From: UBA8337 sp965658615
GTDB lineage: Bacteria; Pseudomonadota; Alphaproteobacteria; RS24
Length of the DNA stretch: 47,979 bases
Direction of reading: 5' to 3'
Assembly (NCBI GenBank): GCA_965658615.1
Contig: CBFHSX010000010.1
Span: 1-47,979 of the forward strand
The notes below the pieces were generated by a model that saw only the letters and a program-made list of their open reading frames with translations, searched no databases and was not told the DNA's origin. Shown in pieces: positions 16,253 through 25,689 of this stretch. How positions within the stretch are numbered: the stretch's first letter is position 1; every line of letters starts with the position of its first letter. The position numbers and the translations under genes are program-made.

Positions 16253-16567
16253 CTATGGCGCGTCAATAATGCCGAGGGCATCCATCAAAAGACTACCGAG
16301 ATATAGCCTGTCGCCATGTTGCAGCACGCTGGTCATCATATAAATGTGCCCGCTATCATCCTCCAGCGAGACCAGCGGCACGCCGTCGGGCGACAACTTC
16401 ACCGCATAGCTGTGCTTCTCGGCCGGATTGGCAGCGCGCACCGGCCCGGCGACCGGGTCAAACGGCACCGGCCAGAGCAGTAAATAGCCCAGCAACACAG
16501 CCGACAAGCCGACCAGTCCGGCAATCAGGAGCTGCTTTTTGCCGCTTGGATGGGCTGCATCCGACAT
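16253..16567 (-). CDS. Small single-membrane-helix hypothetical protein
   Basis: A 104-residue protein from the ATG at 16567, with AAGGG ten bases upstream; longer starts at 16606 or 16657 are possible but run into a terminator-like hairpin. It has one hydrophobic helix at about residues 13-33 (LLIAGLVGLSAVLLGYLLLW), then a soluble domain of about 65 residues with SYAVKLSPDGVPLVSLED and a hydrophobic VLQHGDRLYLGSLLMDALG. It is probably a membrane-anchored periplasmic protein. I do not recognise the family. It lies between the two tRNA genes. Confidence 0.6.
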   Translation of the reverse strand: MSDAAHPSGKKQLLIAGLVGLSAVLLGYLLLWPVPFDPVAGPVRAANPAEKHSYAVKLSPDGVPLVSLEDDSGHIYMMTSVLQHGDRLYLGSLLMDALGIIDAP

Positions 16568-16617
16568 GATGTTATGTCCCTTTTCTGCAAATTTCGTCAG
16601 AGCCATACATGCAAGCT

Positions 16618-16654
16618 CAAAAAAGCAAATCGCGCGCCCGAAAGCGCGCGATTT
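16618..16654 (-). terminator. Strong hairpin terminator, minus strand
   Basis: A perfect 11-base stem (16627-16637 with 16644-16654), AAATCGCGCGC against GCGCGCGATTT, with a six-base loop. Read on the minus strand it is followed by GC and a run of T residues from 16624. It would end minus-strand transcripts coming from the VanZ/DUF4345-like genes, and lies just upstream of the tRNA-Pro promoter. Confidence 0.6.
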
Positions 16655-16657
16655 CAT

Positions 16658-16686
16658 TTGCGTCCGGCAATGGCCTTGGCTATATA
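16658..16686 (+). promoter_or_regulatory. Sigma-70 promoter of tRNA-Pro
   Basis: TTGCGT at 16658-16663 and TATATA at 16681-16686 with a 17-base spacer, 18 bases before the tRNA-Pro 5' end. Confidence 0.65.
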
Positions 16687-16704
16687 CATTTCACCTTGAG
16701 CCGT

Positions 16705-16781
16705 CGGAGTGTGGCGCAGCCTGGTAGCGCACCTCGTTCGGGACGAGGGGGTCGCAGGTTCAAATCCTGCCACTCCGACCA
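16705..16781 (+). tRNA. tRNA-Pro (anticodon CGG)
   Basis: A 77-base tRNA including encoded CCA. Acceptor CGGAGTG pairs with CACTCCG. The anticodon loop TTCGGGA gives CGG, decoding CCG. The T loop holds GGTTCAAATCC. Confidence 0.96.
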
Positions 16782-16803
16782 TGGCTCGGGTTTTCAGCTA
16801 AAA

Positions 16804-17175
16804 TCAGCTTTTCATATTGCGCGCATGGGCAATCCAAATCGCCGATGTCACGACCTCAATGACGACAAATTCCCAGATCGCAGGCGCGTCATGCACCAGC
16901 CCGCCGAGAACGCGAAACACGGCAACGCCGCCCAGCAAAACTGTGGCGGCAATCAAATAGTCACGCTTTTCTTTAATGATACCGTAAAGCGCAAAGCCCG
17001 ACATGCCGATAAAGAACGACGTCACATCGCCCAATTGCGAATTGCGCGCCGCGCCTTCAAGCAACGGCATTTGCAGGCCCGCAGCAGCACCGCTCGGGTC
17101 AACGATCCAACGCAGACCGATAAGGGCCAACGGCAGCGCGCCAATAATCGCAAGAATACGTAATGCTTTTTCCAT
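16804..17175 (-). CDS. Small integral membrane protein, DUF4345-like
   Basis: A 123-residue protein with four hydrophobic segments (about residues 5-23, 48-66, 70-90 and 100-117). Its length and topology, with a central GDVTSFFIGMSGFALYG, recall the DUF4345 group, but I cannot assign it firmly. The ATG at 17175 follows GGAGGGAG by eight to ten bases. It lies 24 bases downstream of the VanZ-like gene on the same strand and is probably its operon partner. Function unknown. Confidence 0.65.
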   Translation of the reverse strand: MEKALRILAIIGALPLALIGLRWIVDPSGAAAGLQMPLLEGAARNSQLGDVTSFFIGMSGFALYGIIKEKRDYLIAATVLLGGVAVFRVLGGLVHDAPAIWEFVVIEVVTSAIWIAHARNMKS

Positions 17176-17199
17176 GATAAAACTCCCTCCAGTTATACC

Positions 17200-17562
17200 T
17201 CAAAGCCTAGGCAGTTTGTCGCGCGCGAGCAAGCGCGAAGCCATAATGGCCAGCCCCGCACCGATCAGACAGCCGGCGCTATTGGCGGCAAAATCCAGCC
17301 ATTCGCCATAACGATTGACATAAGGCTGGATGAGCTCGATCGCCCCGCCATAGGCAATGGCAGGCAGGATAATACGCAGCCAATAGCGCGCATGGGCGAA
17401 CATCATCGGGAAGGTCAGGCAGGCATAAGCGACGAAATGGTGCAGCTTATCGCCGCCCGGCGCCGGCGGCAGATCATCCAGCGGCGATAAAGATAAATAG
17501 CCTATCGCCAGCGCCAACAGCACGGTGAGGGCCGCAGCGTGGCGTTCCAGAAGGGCGACCAT
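17200..17562 (-). CDS. VanZ-like membrane protein
   Basis: A 120-residue membrane protein of the VanZ-like family. The markers are GGDKLHHFVAYACL at about 36-49 and AIELIQPYVNRYGEWLDFAA (split: AIELIQPYVNR, then YGEWLDFAANSAG) at about 74-97, with four hydrophobic helices. VanZ proteins affect teicoplanin tolerance in Gram-positives; in Gram-negatives the role is unknown. It is the first of two minus-strand genes. Confidence 0.85.
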   Translation of the reverse strand: MVALLERHAAALTVLLALAIGYLSLSPLDDLPPAPGGDKLHHFVAYACLTFPMMFAHARYWLRIILPAIAYGGAIELIQPYVNRYGEWLDFAANSAGCLIGAGLAIMASRLLARDKLPRL

Positions 17563-17563
17563 A

Positions 17564-17818
17564 TTAACGCTGCTTGCGCGGCCGCTTCATTTCGTCTTTC
17601 GTCAGACTACCGCTTTTATCAGCATCCATTTTCTCAAACCGTTTGGCCGCCATGGCCATAAATTCATCGCGCGAAATTTTGCCGTCGCCATTGGCGTCAT
17701 ATTTGGCAAAACGATCTTGCTTGCCGGATTTGTCACCCTCGCCGGATTTGTGGTGACCGGCCATGGCGGGTGTGCCGAGCAAAAGAGCGGCGGTGATAAG
17801 CATTCTTAAAATAGGCAT
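17564..17818 (-). CDS. Exported EF-hand protein
   Basis: An 84-residue protein with a likely signal peptide (MPILRMLITAALLLGTPAMA, cleavage after residue 20). Two EF-hand calcium loops follow: DANGDGKISRDEF and DADKSGSLTKDEM. The mature protein, about 64 residues, is highly charged and ends in KRPRKQR. The ATG at 17818 has GGAG seven bases upstream; an upstream extension to 17881 is unlikely. It is probably a periplasmic calcium-binding protein of unknown partner. It lies one base from the VanZ gene on the same strand. Confidence 0.8.
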   Translation of the reverse strand: MPILRMLITAALLLGTPAMAGHHKSGEGDKSGKQDRFAKYDANGDGKISRDEFMAMAAKRFEKMDADKSGSLTKDEMKRPRKQR

Positions 17819-17883
17819 GATTAAGCTCCAAAACTTGATATGCTGATAAACTACAAAACAATTATGGCACGCACGAGGCAAAA

Positions 17884-18795
17884 ATGAGCATTCCCTTCGT
17901 TACTGAGTTTGATTTTGAATATGGCCGCGCCGATAAGCTCAGCCCGCTCATTCGCCGCGTCATTTGCAATAATCCCGGCCCCTTCACCTTTACCGGCACC
18001 GGCACCTATATTATCGGCACGGGCGAGGTCGCCATTATCGATCCAGGCCCGATTGACGAAGCACATATAGACGCCATTCTGGCCGCACTCGGGCCGGATG
18101 AAAAAGTCAGCCATATCGTCATCACCCATACGCATGGCGACCATTCACCGGCCAGCGCGCCGTTGAAAGCGCGCACCGGTGCGCCGATCTACGGCATGAC
18201 CCCGACCCCACACGAAAGCGCCGACGGCCCGCAAATGGAAGAAGATACGGATGACAGTTTCAGCCCCGACCACGAAATCGCGCATGGCGACATAATCAAA
18301 GGCGGCGATTGGACGCTGGAAGCGGTGCACACGCCGGGCCATATGGCAGCGCATGTCTGTTATGCGCTGCACGAAGAAAAAGCGCTGTTTACCGGCGATC
18401 ATGTGATGGGTTGGTCGACCAGTGTCATTATTCCGCCCGATGGCTCAATGCGCGATTATATGAACTCGCTCGACCTGCTGCTGGCCCGCGACGACACGGT
18501 CTATTGGCCGACCCATGGCACATGCATTAAAGACCCGCAGGATTTTGTCCGCGCCTATATCACCCATCGCAAGGGCCGCGAGGCGCAAGTGCTGGCGCGG
18601 CTGGAAGCCGGTGACACGCATATTAGGGAAATGGTGGAGACGGTCTATGCCGCTGTCGATAAGCGGCTGCACCCGGCCGCTGCCCTATCCATGCTGGCGC
18701 ATTTGCAGGATTTGGTGGCGCGCGGTGAGGTGTCGTGCGACGGCTTGTCTGCTGACGAAAAGCCATCGCTCGACACCACTTACCGTATAGCCTAG
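17884..18795 (+). CDS. Metallo-beta-lactamase-fold hydrolase (LACTB2-like)
   Basis: A 303-residue cytoplasmic metallohydrolase with the di-zinc motif HTHGDHSPA at about residues 81-89. The second-site ligands are in VHTPGHMAAH and FTGDHVMG, and the closing histidine is in WPTHG. A C-terminal region (about 220-290) with an HTH-like helical bundle, including LAHLQDLVARGEV, is characteristic of the LACTB2/glyoxalase-II-related group. The substrate is unknown. It diverges from the EF-hand gene. Confidence 0.88.
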   Translation: MSIPFVTEFDFEYGRADKLSPLIRRVICNNPGPFTFTGTGTYIIGTGEVAIIDPGPIDEAHIDAILAALGPDEKVSHIVITHTHGDHSPASAPLKARTGAPIYGMTPTPHESADGPQMEEDTDDSFSPDHEIAHGDIIKGGDWTLEAVHTPGHMAAHVCYALHEEKALFTGDHVMGWSTSVIIPPDGSMRDYMNSLDLLLARDDTVYWPTHGTCIKDPQDFVRAYITHRKGREAQVLARLEAGDTHIREMVETVYAAVDKRLHPAAALSMLAHLQDLVARGEVSCDGLSADEKPSLDTTYRIA

Positions 18796-18799
18796 CCGT

Positions 18800-19524
18800 C
18801 TATTTCAAAGCGGCTAAATAAGCCTTAATGCGCGCCGCATTGGCGCCCAAATCGGACACGCCGGCGCGCGAGGCCGAGCGCATATCTACCCTTGTATTGC
18901 CGGCATCGGCACTCAGACGAATGACGACATCATCCTTAAAGCCGAACAGGGCCGTGGTGGCTGTCGCTTCAATGACGCCTTTACCGGCATCGCTGGCGAC
19001 AATCTCCCAACCCATGCCCTCGGCCGCAGCCAAGGCATGGGAAAAATTATCGCTCGGCATACCGTCCAACAATAAAGGTGCCAAATCCGTGTAATGCGCC
19101 TTTTGCGCGGCTTGCACTTTGGCGTCCAGTGCCAATGAATTATCGTTGGTCGCCCGCACACCCGGCACGGCCTCAAAGACCGGCGGGTTTTCAAGATCCG
19201 TGCTGATATCATGAATGGGCGGCACAGACCCGCCTTTGCGTATGGTGTTGAGCGGCGCATATAAAACAACCAACGCCAGCACCAGCGCAATAGCAGCGCG
19301 TTGCATATAAGCGCCGTCGCCGCCAAGCCCGCCAATCAGCGCCCCGGCGCTGAAAAGCAAGGCGATGGCGGCCAGTAAAATGGCCAGCACCAAACCCAAA
19401 AACGGCAGACGAAACTCCATCATGCCGAGCCGGAAAATGGCGATAGACACAATCGCCAAAATCGGTGCCGCAATGGCGAGGCGCAAGCCCCATGTAGCCA
19501 AAGTCGCGATTGAAATACCGAGCA

Positions 19525-19525
<1 letters not shown>
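18800..19525 (-). CDS. DUF1499 family membrane protein
   Basis: A 241-residue protein with three N-terminal hydrophobic segments (about 10-30, 38-68, 75-95), then a soluble DUF1499 domain (about 110-241). Markers include ISTDLENPPVFEA, MGWEIVASDAGKGVIEATA, GFKDDVVIRL and VDMRSASRAGVSDLGANAAR. The domain usually stands alone; the membrane segment is a frequent addition. Function unknown. Its ATG overlaps the stop of the upstream acyl-CoA synthetase by one base (TAATG), so expression is coupled. Confidence 0.88.
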
Positions 19526-21168
<1,643 letters not shown>

Positions 21169-21259
21169 TTTTTCCTCCCTATCGTTTTGCAACGATATTG
21201 TTCATCTGCCGATAATTTGCCCAAATGGCGACGGCATGTCTATAGGGGGGATAAGAAAA

Positions 21260-22714
21260 ATGAGCTTCCACACGCTTTCAGCACGCGACATAGCAGCGCA
21301 AATCAAATCCGGCGAAGCCAGCTCGGTTGAGGTGACGAAATATTTCATTGCGCGGATCGAAAAACATAATGACGCGCTCAACGCCGTCATCGCCACGCGC
21401 TTTGACGAAGCGCTGGAGGACGCTACGCGCGCCGATGAGGCGGTGAAGAACAAGACAGCGCCGGGGGCGCTGCACGGCGTGCCGATGACCATTAAAGACG
21501 CGTTTGAAATTGACGGCCTGACCTGCGATGTCGGCCATACGGCTTGGGCGGAGCGTGTCTCTGACAGCAATGCCATTGTGGTCGAACGCCTGCGCGCCGC
21601 CGGGGCGATTATGCTGGGCAAAACCAATACGCCGATTTTTTGCGGCGACTGGCAAAGCTTTAACGCCGTGCACGGCACAACCAACAACCCCTATAATTTA
21701 GCGCATACGCCCGGCGGTTCATCGGGCGGCGCGGCAGCCGCATTGGCCGCCGGCATGACGGCGATGGAATATGGCTCCGATATTGGCGGCTCAATACGTG
21801 TGCCGGCGCATTATTGCGGGCTATTTGGCCATAAGCCGACATTGGGGTTGGTGCCGTCGCGCGGTCATGTGCCGCCGGCGCATGGCATGCTGGCCGAGGG
21901 CGACCTGTCCGTCGTCGGCCCGCTGGCCAAGACGGTTGATGATTTGGAAACATTGCTCGATGTGACGCTTGGCCTTAACGGGCCGCAAAACCAAGCCATG
22001 CAAATCGCCCTGCAAGGCCCGCGCTTTCAATCGGCGGCAGGATTGCGCGTCGGCATTTGGGCCGATGACCCCTATTGCAAGGTAGACCCTGAAATCGCTG
22101 CCGCCATTAATGCCGCCGGCGCCGCACTGGCCGAAATGGGTGCGCATGTCGAAACCGCCAAGCCGGATATTGATCTGGCCTGGAACACGGAAGTCTATGC
22201 CATGCTGCTGAACCCGATTATGGGGCGCGGCTTTGGCGATGGTATTCAGCAGCGCATGCAAGAGATTGTTGATGCGTCTGACCCGGACGATAAGGATTAT
22301 GCCATTTTGCAAGCCCGCGGCATCCGCCTCTTGCACAAGGATTGGCTGGAATGGGACGAGCAGCGGGCGCAATTGGCGGCCAAATGGCAGGCCTATTTCG
22401 AGCAATATGACGTGCTGCTATGCCCGGTTACCCCCTCGCCGGCCATGCCGCATATGCAAGACGCCAATGCCCATGCCCGGCCCTTTGAAGTGGCGGGCGA
22501 GAAGCGCCGCTATATGGAAAACATTGTTTGGCCGGGCGTTGCAACGACCTGCAATCTGCCGGTCACCAGCGTACCGCTCTCGCTGCACAGCTCCGGCCTG
22601 CCCATGGGGATGCAAATTATCGGCCCGGCTTTTGAGGATAAAACGCCGATTGGCGTTGCGCGTTTGCTGCAACAAGCGGGCTATGATTTCACGCCGCCCG
22701 CTGCTTTCGCCTAA
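21260..22714 (+). CDS. Amidase (amidase signature family)
   Basis: A 484-residue cytoplasmic hydrolase with the Ser-Ser-Lys triad of the amidase signature family. The lysine is in VPMTIKDAFE (about residues 76-85). The serines are in TPGGSSGGAAAALAAG and DIGGSIRVPA. The gene stands alone, and the substrate cannot be deduced; family members hydrolyse aliphatic or aromatic amides. The ATG at 21260 is preferred over 21236. Its last four bases overlap the end of the CDF transporter gene. No GatB or GatC gene is nearby, so it is not obviously GatA. Confidence 0.9.
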   Translation: MSFHTLSARDIAAQIKSGEASSVEVTKYFIARIEKHNDALNAVIATRFDEALEDATRADEAVKNKTAPGALHGVPMTIKDAFEIDGLTCDVGHTAWAERVSDSNAIVVERLRAAGAIMLGKTNTPIFCGDWQSFNAVHGTTNNPYNLAHTPGGSSGGAAAALAAGMTAMEYGSDIGGSIRVPAHYCGLFGHKPTLGLVPSRGHVPPAHGMLAEGDLSVVGPLAKTVDDLETLLDVTLGLNGPQNQAMQIALQGPRFQSAAGLRVGIWADDPYCKVDPEIAAAINAAGAALAEMGAHVETAKPDIDLAWNTEVYAMLLNPIMGRGFGDGIQQRMQEIVDASDPDDKDYAILQARGIRLLHKDWLEWDEQRAQLAAKWQAYFEQYDVLLCPVTPSPAMPHMQDANAHARPFEVAGEKRRYMENIVWPGVATTCNLPVTSVPLSLHSSGLPMGMQIIGPAFEDKTPIGVARLLQQAGYDFTPPAAFA

Positions 22715-23640
22715 CTCTGCTGTAATTCAGTCAGCTCTTCATGACCTTCCGGATCTTGGTGAATGAGCACTTCCGCCCCCGGATATTTCGCCATCACCGA
22801 GGCCTCCACCGCATCGGAAATCTGGTGGGCATTATTCAGCGTCATGCTGCCATCCAATTCAATATGGCATTGGATAAAGCTCGACAGACCGGCGCGACGC
22901 GTCCGCAAATCATGCAAGCCCCGCACTTGTGGGTGGGACAGGATAATCTGCTTAATATCATCGCGCGCGTCATCGTCGAGCTCGCGATCCATAAGCTGGT
23001 CAGCCGCCGCGGCAAAAATACCCCAAGCGCTTTTCGCCAGAATGAGCGCGACCAAAAGACCGAGTACCGGATCGGCATAGACAAACCCCATCGGGCCCGA
23101 AAGCACCAAAGCCGCAATGACGCCGATATTCATATATAAATCGCCCGCATAATGCGCGCTATCGGCGTGAATGGCGACCGAGTTGGTGGCCTTGGCAACG
23201 CGGCGTTGCACCATGACCAGCCCCAAGGTCAGCACAATAGAAAGAGCAATGACGATTATGCCGATCGTCGTCTCACGCAGCGGCATCGGATTGAGAAAAG
23301 CCTCTACCGCCTCGACCACCAAAAATACAGCCGCCAGACTAAGCGCCGCGCCCTGCACCAAAGCGGCCAGCGCCTCGGCTTTGCCATGGCCGAAGCGATG
23401 CTCTTCATCGGCCGGAGTTTGCGCGTGGCGAATGGCGAAAAAATTCATCACCGACAGCGATAAATCCATCACCGAATCAAGAAACGAGCCAAGCAGTGCC
23501 ACCGAACCGGTCAACACCCAAGCACCGGCCTTCATAACAATCATCACGCTGGCCACCGCAATGGCCAGCAAAGCCGTGCCCTGCACGCGCTTGCCCGGCT
23601 CCAAGCCGATATGGTCATGTGTGTGATGATGGTCAGACAT
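22711..23640 (-). CDS. Cation diffusion facilitator (FieF/CDF) metal transporter
   Basis: A 309-residue inner-membrane exporter of divalent cations such as zinc or iron, driven by proton exchange. It has six predicted helices in residues about 20-210, a metal-site motif SFLDSVMD (helix 2), and HADSAHYAGD (helix 5, with the H-x3-D pair). A cytoplasmic regulatory domain follows at about 215-300 with ASVMAKYPGAEVLIHQDP. The N-terminus MSDHHHTHDH is histidine rich, consistent with zinc handling. No regulator gene is adjacent. Confidence 0.92.
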   Translation of the reverse strand: MSDHHHTHDHIGLEPGKRVQGTALLAIAVASVMIVMKAGAWVLTGSVALLGSFLDSVMDLSLSVMNFFAIRHAQTPADEEHRFGHGKAEALAALVQGAALSLAAVFLVVEAVEAFLNPMPLRETTIGIIVIALSIVLTLGLVMVQRRVAKATNSVAIHADSAHYAGDLYMNIGVIAALVLSGPMGFVYADPVLGLLVALILAKSAWGIFAAAADQLMDRELDDDARDDIKQIILSHPQVRGLHDLRTRRAGLSSFIQCHIELDGSMTLNNAHQISDAVEASVMAKYPGAEVLIHQDPEGHEELTELQQS

Positions 23641-23675
23641 GGGGGTAGTTTACCATAGGCGCAGCGCAATCACCA

Positions 23676-24278
23676 TTAAGGATAAAGCCGCTCGATTTGC
23701 CAGTCATCTGCGGGGGTCGCGCGTTTGAAAATCAGCCTGTCATGCAGGCGATGGTCGCCATCTTGCCAAAACTCAATGCGTAGCGGGGTGATGCGACGGC
23801 CCGACCAATGCGGCGGGCGCGGCACGGCCTCATCGGGATATTTCGCATCCATTTCCGCATAAGCCGCTTCCAATTCGGCCCGCATGCCATAGGGCCGCGA
23901 TTGCTGTGACGCCCACGCGCCGATGCGGCTTTCGCGGCCGCGCGAATTGAAATAGGCATCCGCCTCATCATCTGCCACGGGCGAAATCGGGCCTTGCACA
24001 CGCACTTGCCGGTGCAGCGATTTCCAATGGAAACACACGGCCGCTTTGGCATTGGCGGCCAGTTCATTGCCCTTTTGACTCTGCAGATTTGTGTAAAACA
24101 CAAAGCCGCGCGCATCATGGCCCTTCAACAGCACCATGCGGACATTCGGCATGCCGTCAGAAGCGACCGTCGACAGCGCCATGGCGTTCGGGTCATTTGG
24201 CTCGCTGGCGGCGGCTTCCTTCAGCCACGCGTCAAAAGCGGCAATCGGGTCAGCGGGCGGGTCGGTAAAATAGCTCAT
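23676..24278 (-). CDS. pdxH: Pyridoxamine 5'-phosphate oxidase
   Basis: A 200-residue FMN enzyme that oxidises pyridoxamine or pyridoxine 5'-phosphate to pyridoxal phosphate, the last step of vitamin B6 synthesis and salvage. Family markers include NVRMVLLKGHDARGFVFYTN (two contiguous parts: NVRMVLLKGHD and ARGFVFYTN), CFHWKSLHRQVRVQG, and the C-terminal RLHDRLIFKR with QIERLYP. The ATG at 24278 is preferred over 24350 because it has AGGA upstream and gives the usual length. It diverges from the Sel1 gene across 40 bases. Confidence 0.95.
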   Translation of the reverse strand: MSYFTDPPADPIAAFDAWLKEAAASEPNDPNAMALSTVASDGMPNVRMVLLKGHDARGFVFYTNLQSQKGNELAANAKAAVCFHWKSLHRQVRVQGPISPVADDEADAYFNSRGRESRIGAWASQQSRPYGMRAELEAAYAEMDAKYPDEAVPRPPHWSGRRITPLRIEFWQDGDHRLHDRLIFKRATPADDWQIERLYP

Positions 24279-24288
24279 GGCATTTCCT

Positions 24289-24308
24289 ATAAGCGGGTTC
24301 TTGCTTAT
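24289..24308. promoter_or_regulatory. Dyad in the pdxH/Sel1 divergent gap
   Basis: A perfect 6-base inverted repeat, ATAAGC and GCTTAT separated by eight bases, at 24289-24308, sits in the 40-base gap between the two divergent starts. AT-rich -10-like sequences TATATA overlap it. Confidence 0.4.
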
Positions 24309-24318
24309 ATATAGGCGT

Positions 24319-24792
24319 ATGACACGCGCTTGCAAACGCCCGCTCAACATGTTTTTCGCCGCCCTTTTGGCGCTCTCGGTTTCTGCGCCGGCGGCGTGTG
24401 CACCGGCCTATGACGCGGCGCGGTTTGAGCGTGATTTCGCCGCCGGGGTCGCCGCCTATGATGCCGGTGATTACAAAACCGCCGCCGCTTATTGGCAGCC
24501 TTTGGCGCAACGTTATGACCTCGCAGCCATGCGCAATATGGGCAATCTGCATCGCCGCGGACTGGGGGTTGAAAAAGACGCGCAAAAAGCGCTGGCCTAT
24601 TATGAAGCCGCCGCCAAGCGCGGCTTTGCCCCGGCGCAATATGCCGCCGCCATCATGCATATCTCCAATGACGACCTGCCCTATAATGGCGATAAAGCTA
24701 TCTTCTGGCTAACCCGCGCCGCGCAAAGCGGCTATGCACCCGCCAAAGAACAATTAAAGCGACTTACCATGCCATCGCAGCTCTTTAACTAA
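24319..24792 (+). CDS. Exported Sel1-repeat protein
   Basis: A 157-residue protein with a signal peptide (about residues 1-30, ending SAPAACAPA). About two Sel1/TPR-like repeats follow: AAMRNMGNLHRRGLGVEKDA, ALAYYEAAAKRGFAPAQY, and the incomplete AIFWLTRAAQSGYAPAKEQL. It is probably periplasmic and a protein-binding scaffold. The ATG at 24319 is preferred over 24277 because the upstream part overlaps the pdxH start. It ends 84 bases before fabI. Confidence 0.85.
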   Translation: MTRACKRPLNMFFAALLALSVSAPAACAPAYDAARFERDFAAGVAAYDAGDYKTAAAYWQPLAQRYDLAAMRNMGNLHRRGLGVEKDAQKALAYYEAAAKRGFAPAQYAAAIMHISNDDLPYNGDKAIFWLTRAAQSGYAPAKEQLKRLTMPSQLFN

Positions 24793-24876
24793 GCGACGCA
24801 TTTTTTCACCCGACTCTGGGCTTTTAGCGCGGCACAGTTTATACAAAGACAAAGCTGAAACCGAAATGAGGGCATT

Positions 24877-25689
24877 ATGAGCATCATGCAGGGAAAACGC
24901 GGCCTGATTATGGGCGTCGCCAATAAAAACTCCATCGCTTGGGGCATTGCCCAAGCCTGCGCCGATGCCGGCGCCGAACTGGCGTTCACCTATCAAGGCG
25001 AAGCGCTGTTGAAACGCGTGCAGCCTCTGGCGGAAAGCGTCGGCTCGGATTTTGTAGAGCCTTGCGATGTCACGGATGAAGCCATTATGGATGCGCTTTT
25101 CGCCAAGCTGGAAGCCAAATGGGGCAAGCTCGATTTCGTCGTTCACGCCATTGCCTTTGCCGGCAAGGAAGAGCTGATGGGCCGCTATGTCGACACTTCG
25201 GCAAGTGCCTTTGACAAAGCGCTGAATATTAGCTGCTACAGCTTCACCGCCGTGGCCTGCCGCGCCGAAAAGCTGATGCAAGAAGGCGGCTCGATGATCA
25301 CCCTGTCCTATTTCGGGGCCGAAAAAGTCATCCCGCATTATAATGTTATGGGCGTCGCCAAAGCCGCGCTTGAGGCCTCGGTGCGCTATCTCGCCTCTGA
25401 TCTCGGCCCGCAAGGCATTCGGGTCAATTCCATCTCGGCTGGGCCGATCCGCACGCTGGCAGCAGCCGGTATTGGCGACTTCCGAGAAATGCTGAAATTT
25501 AACGAAGCCAATGCGCCGATGCGCCGCAATGTCACCAAAGAGCAAGTCGGCCAATCCGCCGTCTATCTGCTATCCGATATGTCGGCAGGCGTGACCGGCG
25601 AGATTCACTATGTCGATAATGGCTATAACACGATCGGCATGGGCGCGTTTGACGATATCAAAGCGGCCAAACAGGCGGAAGGCGAATAA
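24877..25689 (+). CDS. fabI: Enoyl-[acyl-carrier-protein] reductase (NADH)
   Basis: A 270-residue short-chain dehydrogenase/reductase that reduces trans-2-enoyl-ACP in fatty-acid elongation. The N-terminal cofactor loop MGVANKNSIAWGIA is the FabI variant of the SDR glycine motif. The active-site pair Tyr-x6-Lys lies in HYNVMGVAK. It is the usual FabI length (about 260-270). The region DVTDEAIMDALF and the C-terminal VDNGYNTIGM are also typical. It overlaps aroC by one base (TAATG). Triclosan and diazaborine target this enzyme type. Confidence 0.96.
   Translation: MSIMQGKRGLIMGVANKNSIAWGIAQACADAGAELAFTYQGEALLKRVQPLAESVGSDFVEPCDVTDEAIMDALFAKLEAKWGKLDFVVHAIAFAGKEELMGRYVDTSASAFDKALNISCYSFTAVACRAEKLMQEGGSMITLSYFGAEKVIPHYNVMGVAKAALEASVRYLASDLGPQGIRVNSISAGPIRTLAAAGIGDFREMLKFNEANAPMRRNVTKEQVGQSAVYLLSDMSAGVTGEIHYVDNGYNTIGMGAFDDIKAAKQAEGE

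Noticed and set aside
16086..16781. tRNA genes as attachment sites of an integrated element
   Set aside because: No integrase gene and no repeated tRNA 3' end were found on either side.
21193..21259. A divergent regulatory site between the acyl-CoA ligase and amidase genes
   Set aside because: The short gap shows no clear promoter pair or dyad that would support an entry.
24793..24876. Terminator between the Sel1 gene and fabI
   Set aside because: The CCC/GGG pairing near 24809-24820 is too short and lacks a convincing stem plus T run.
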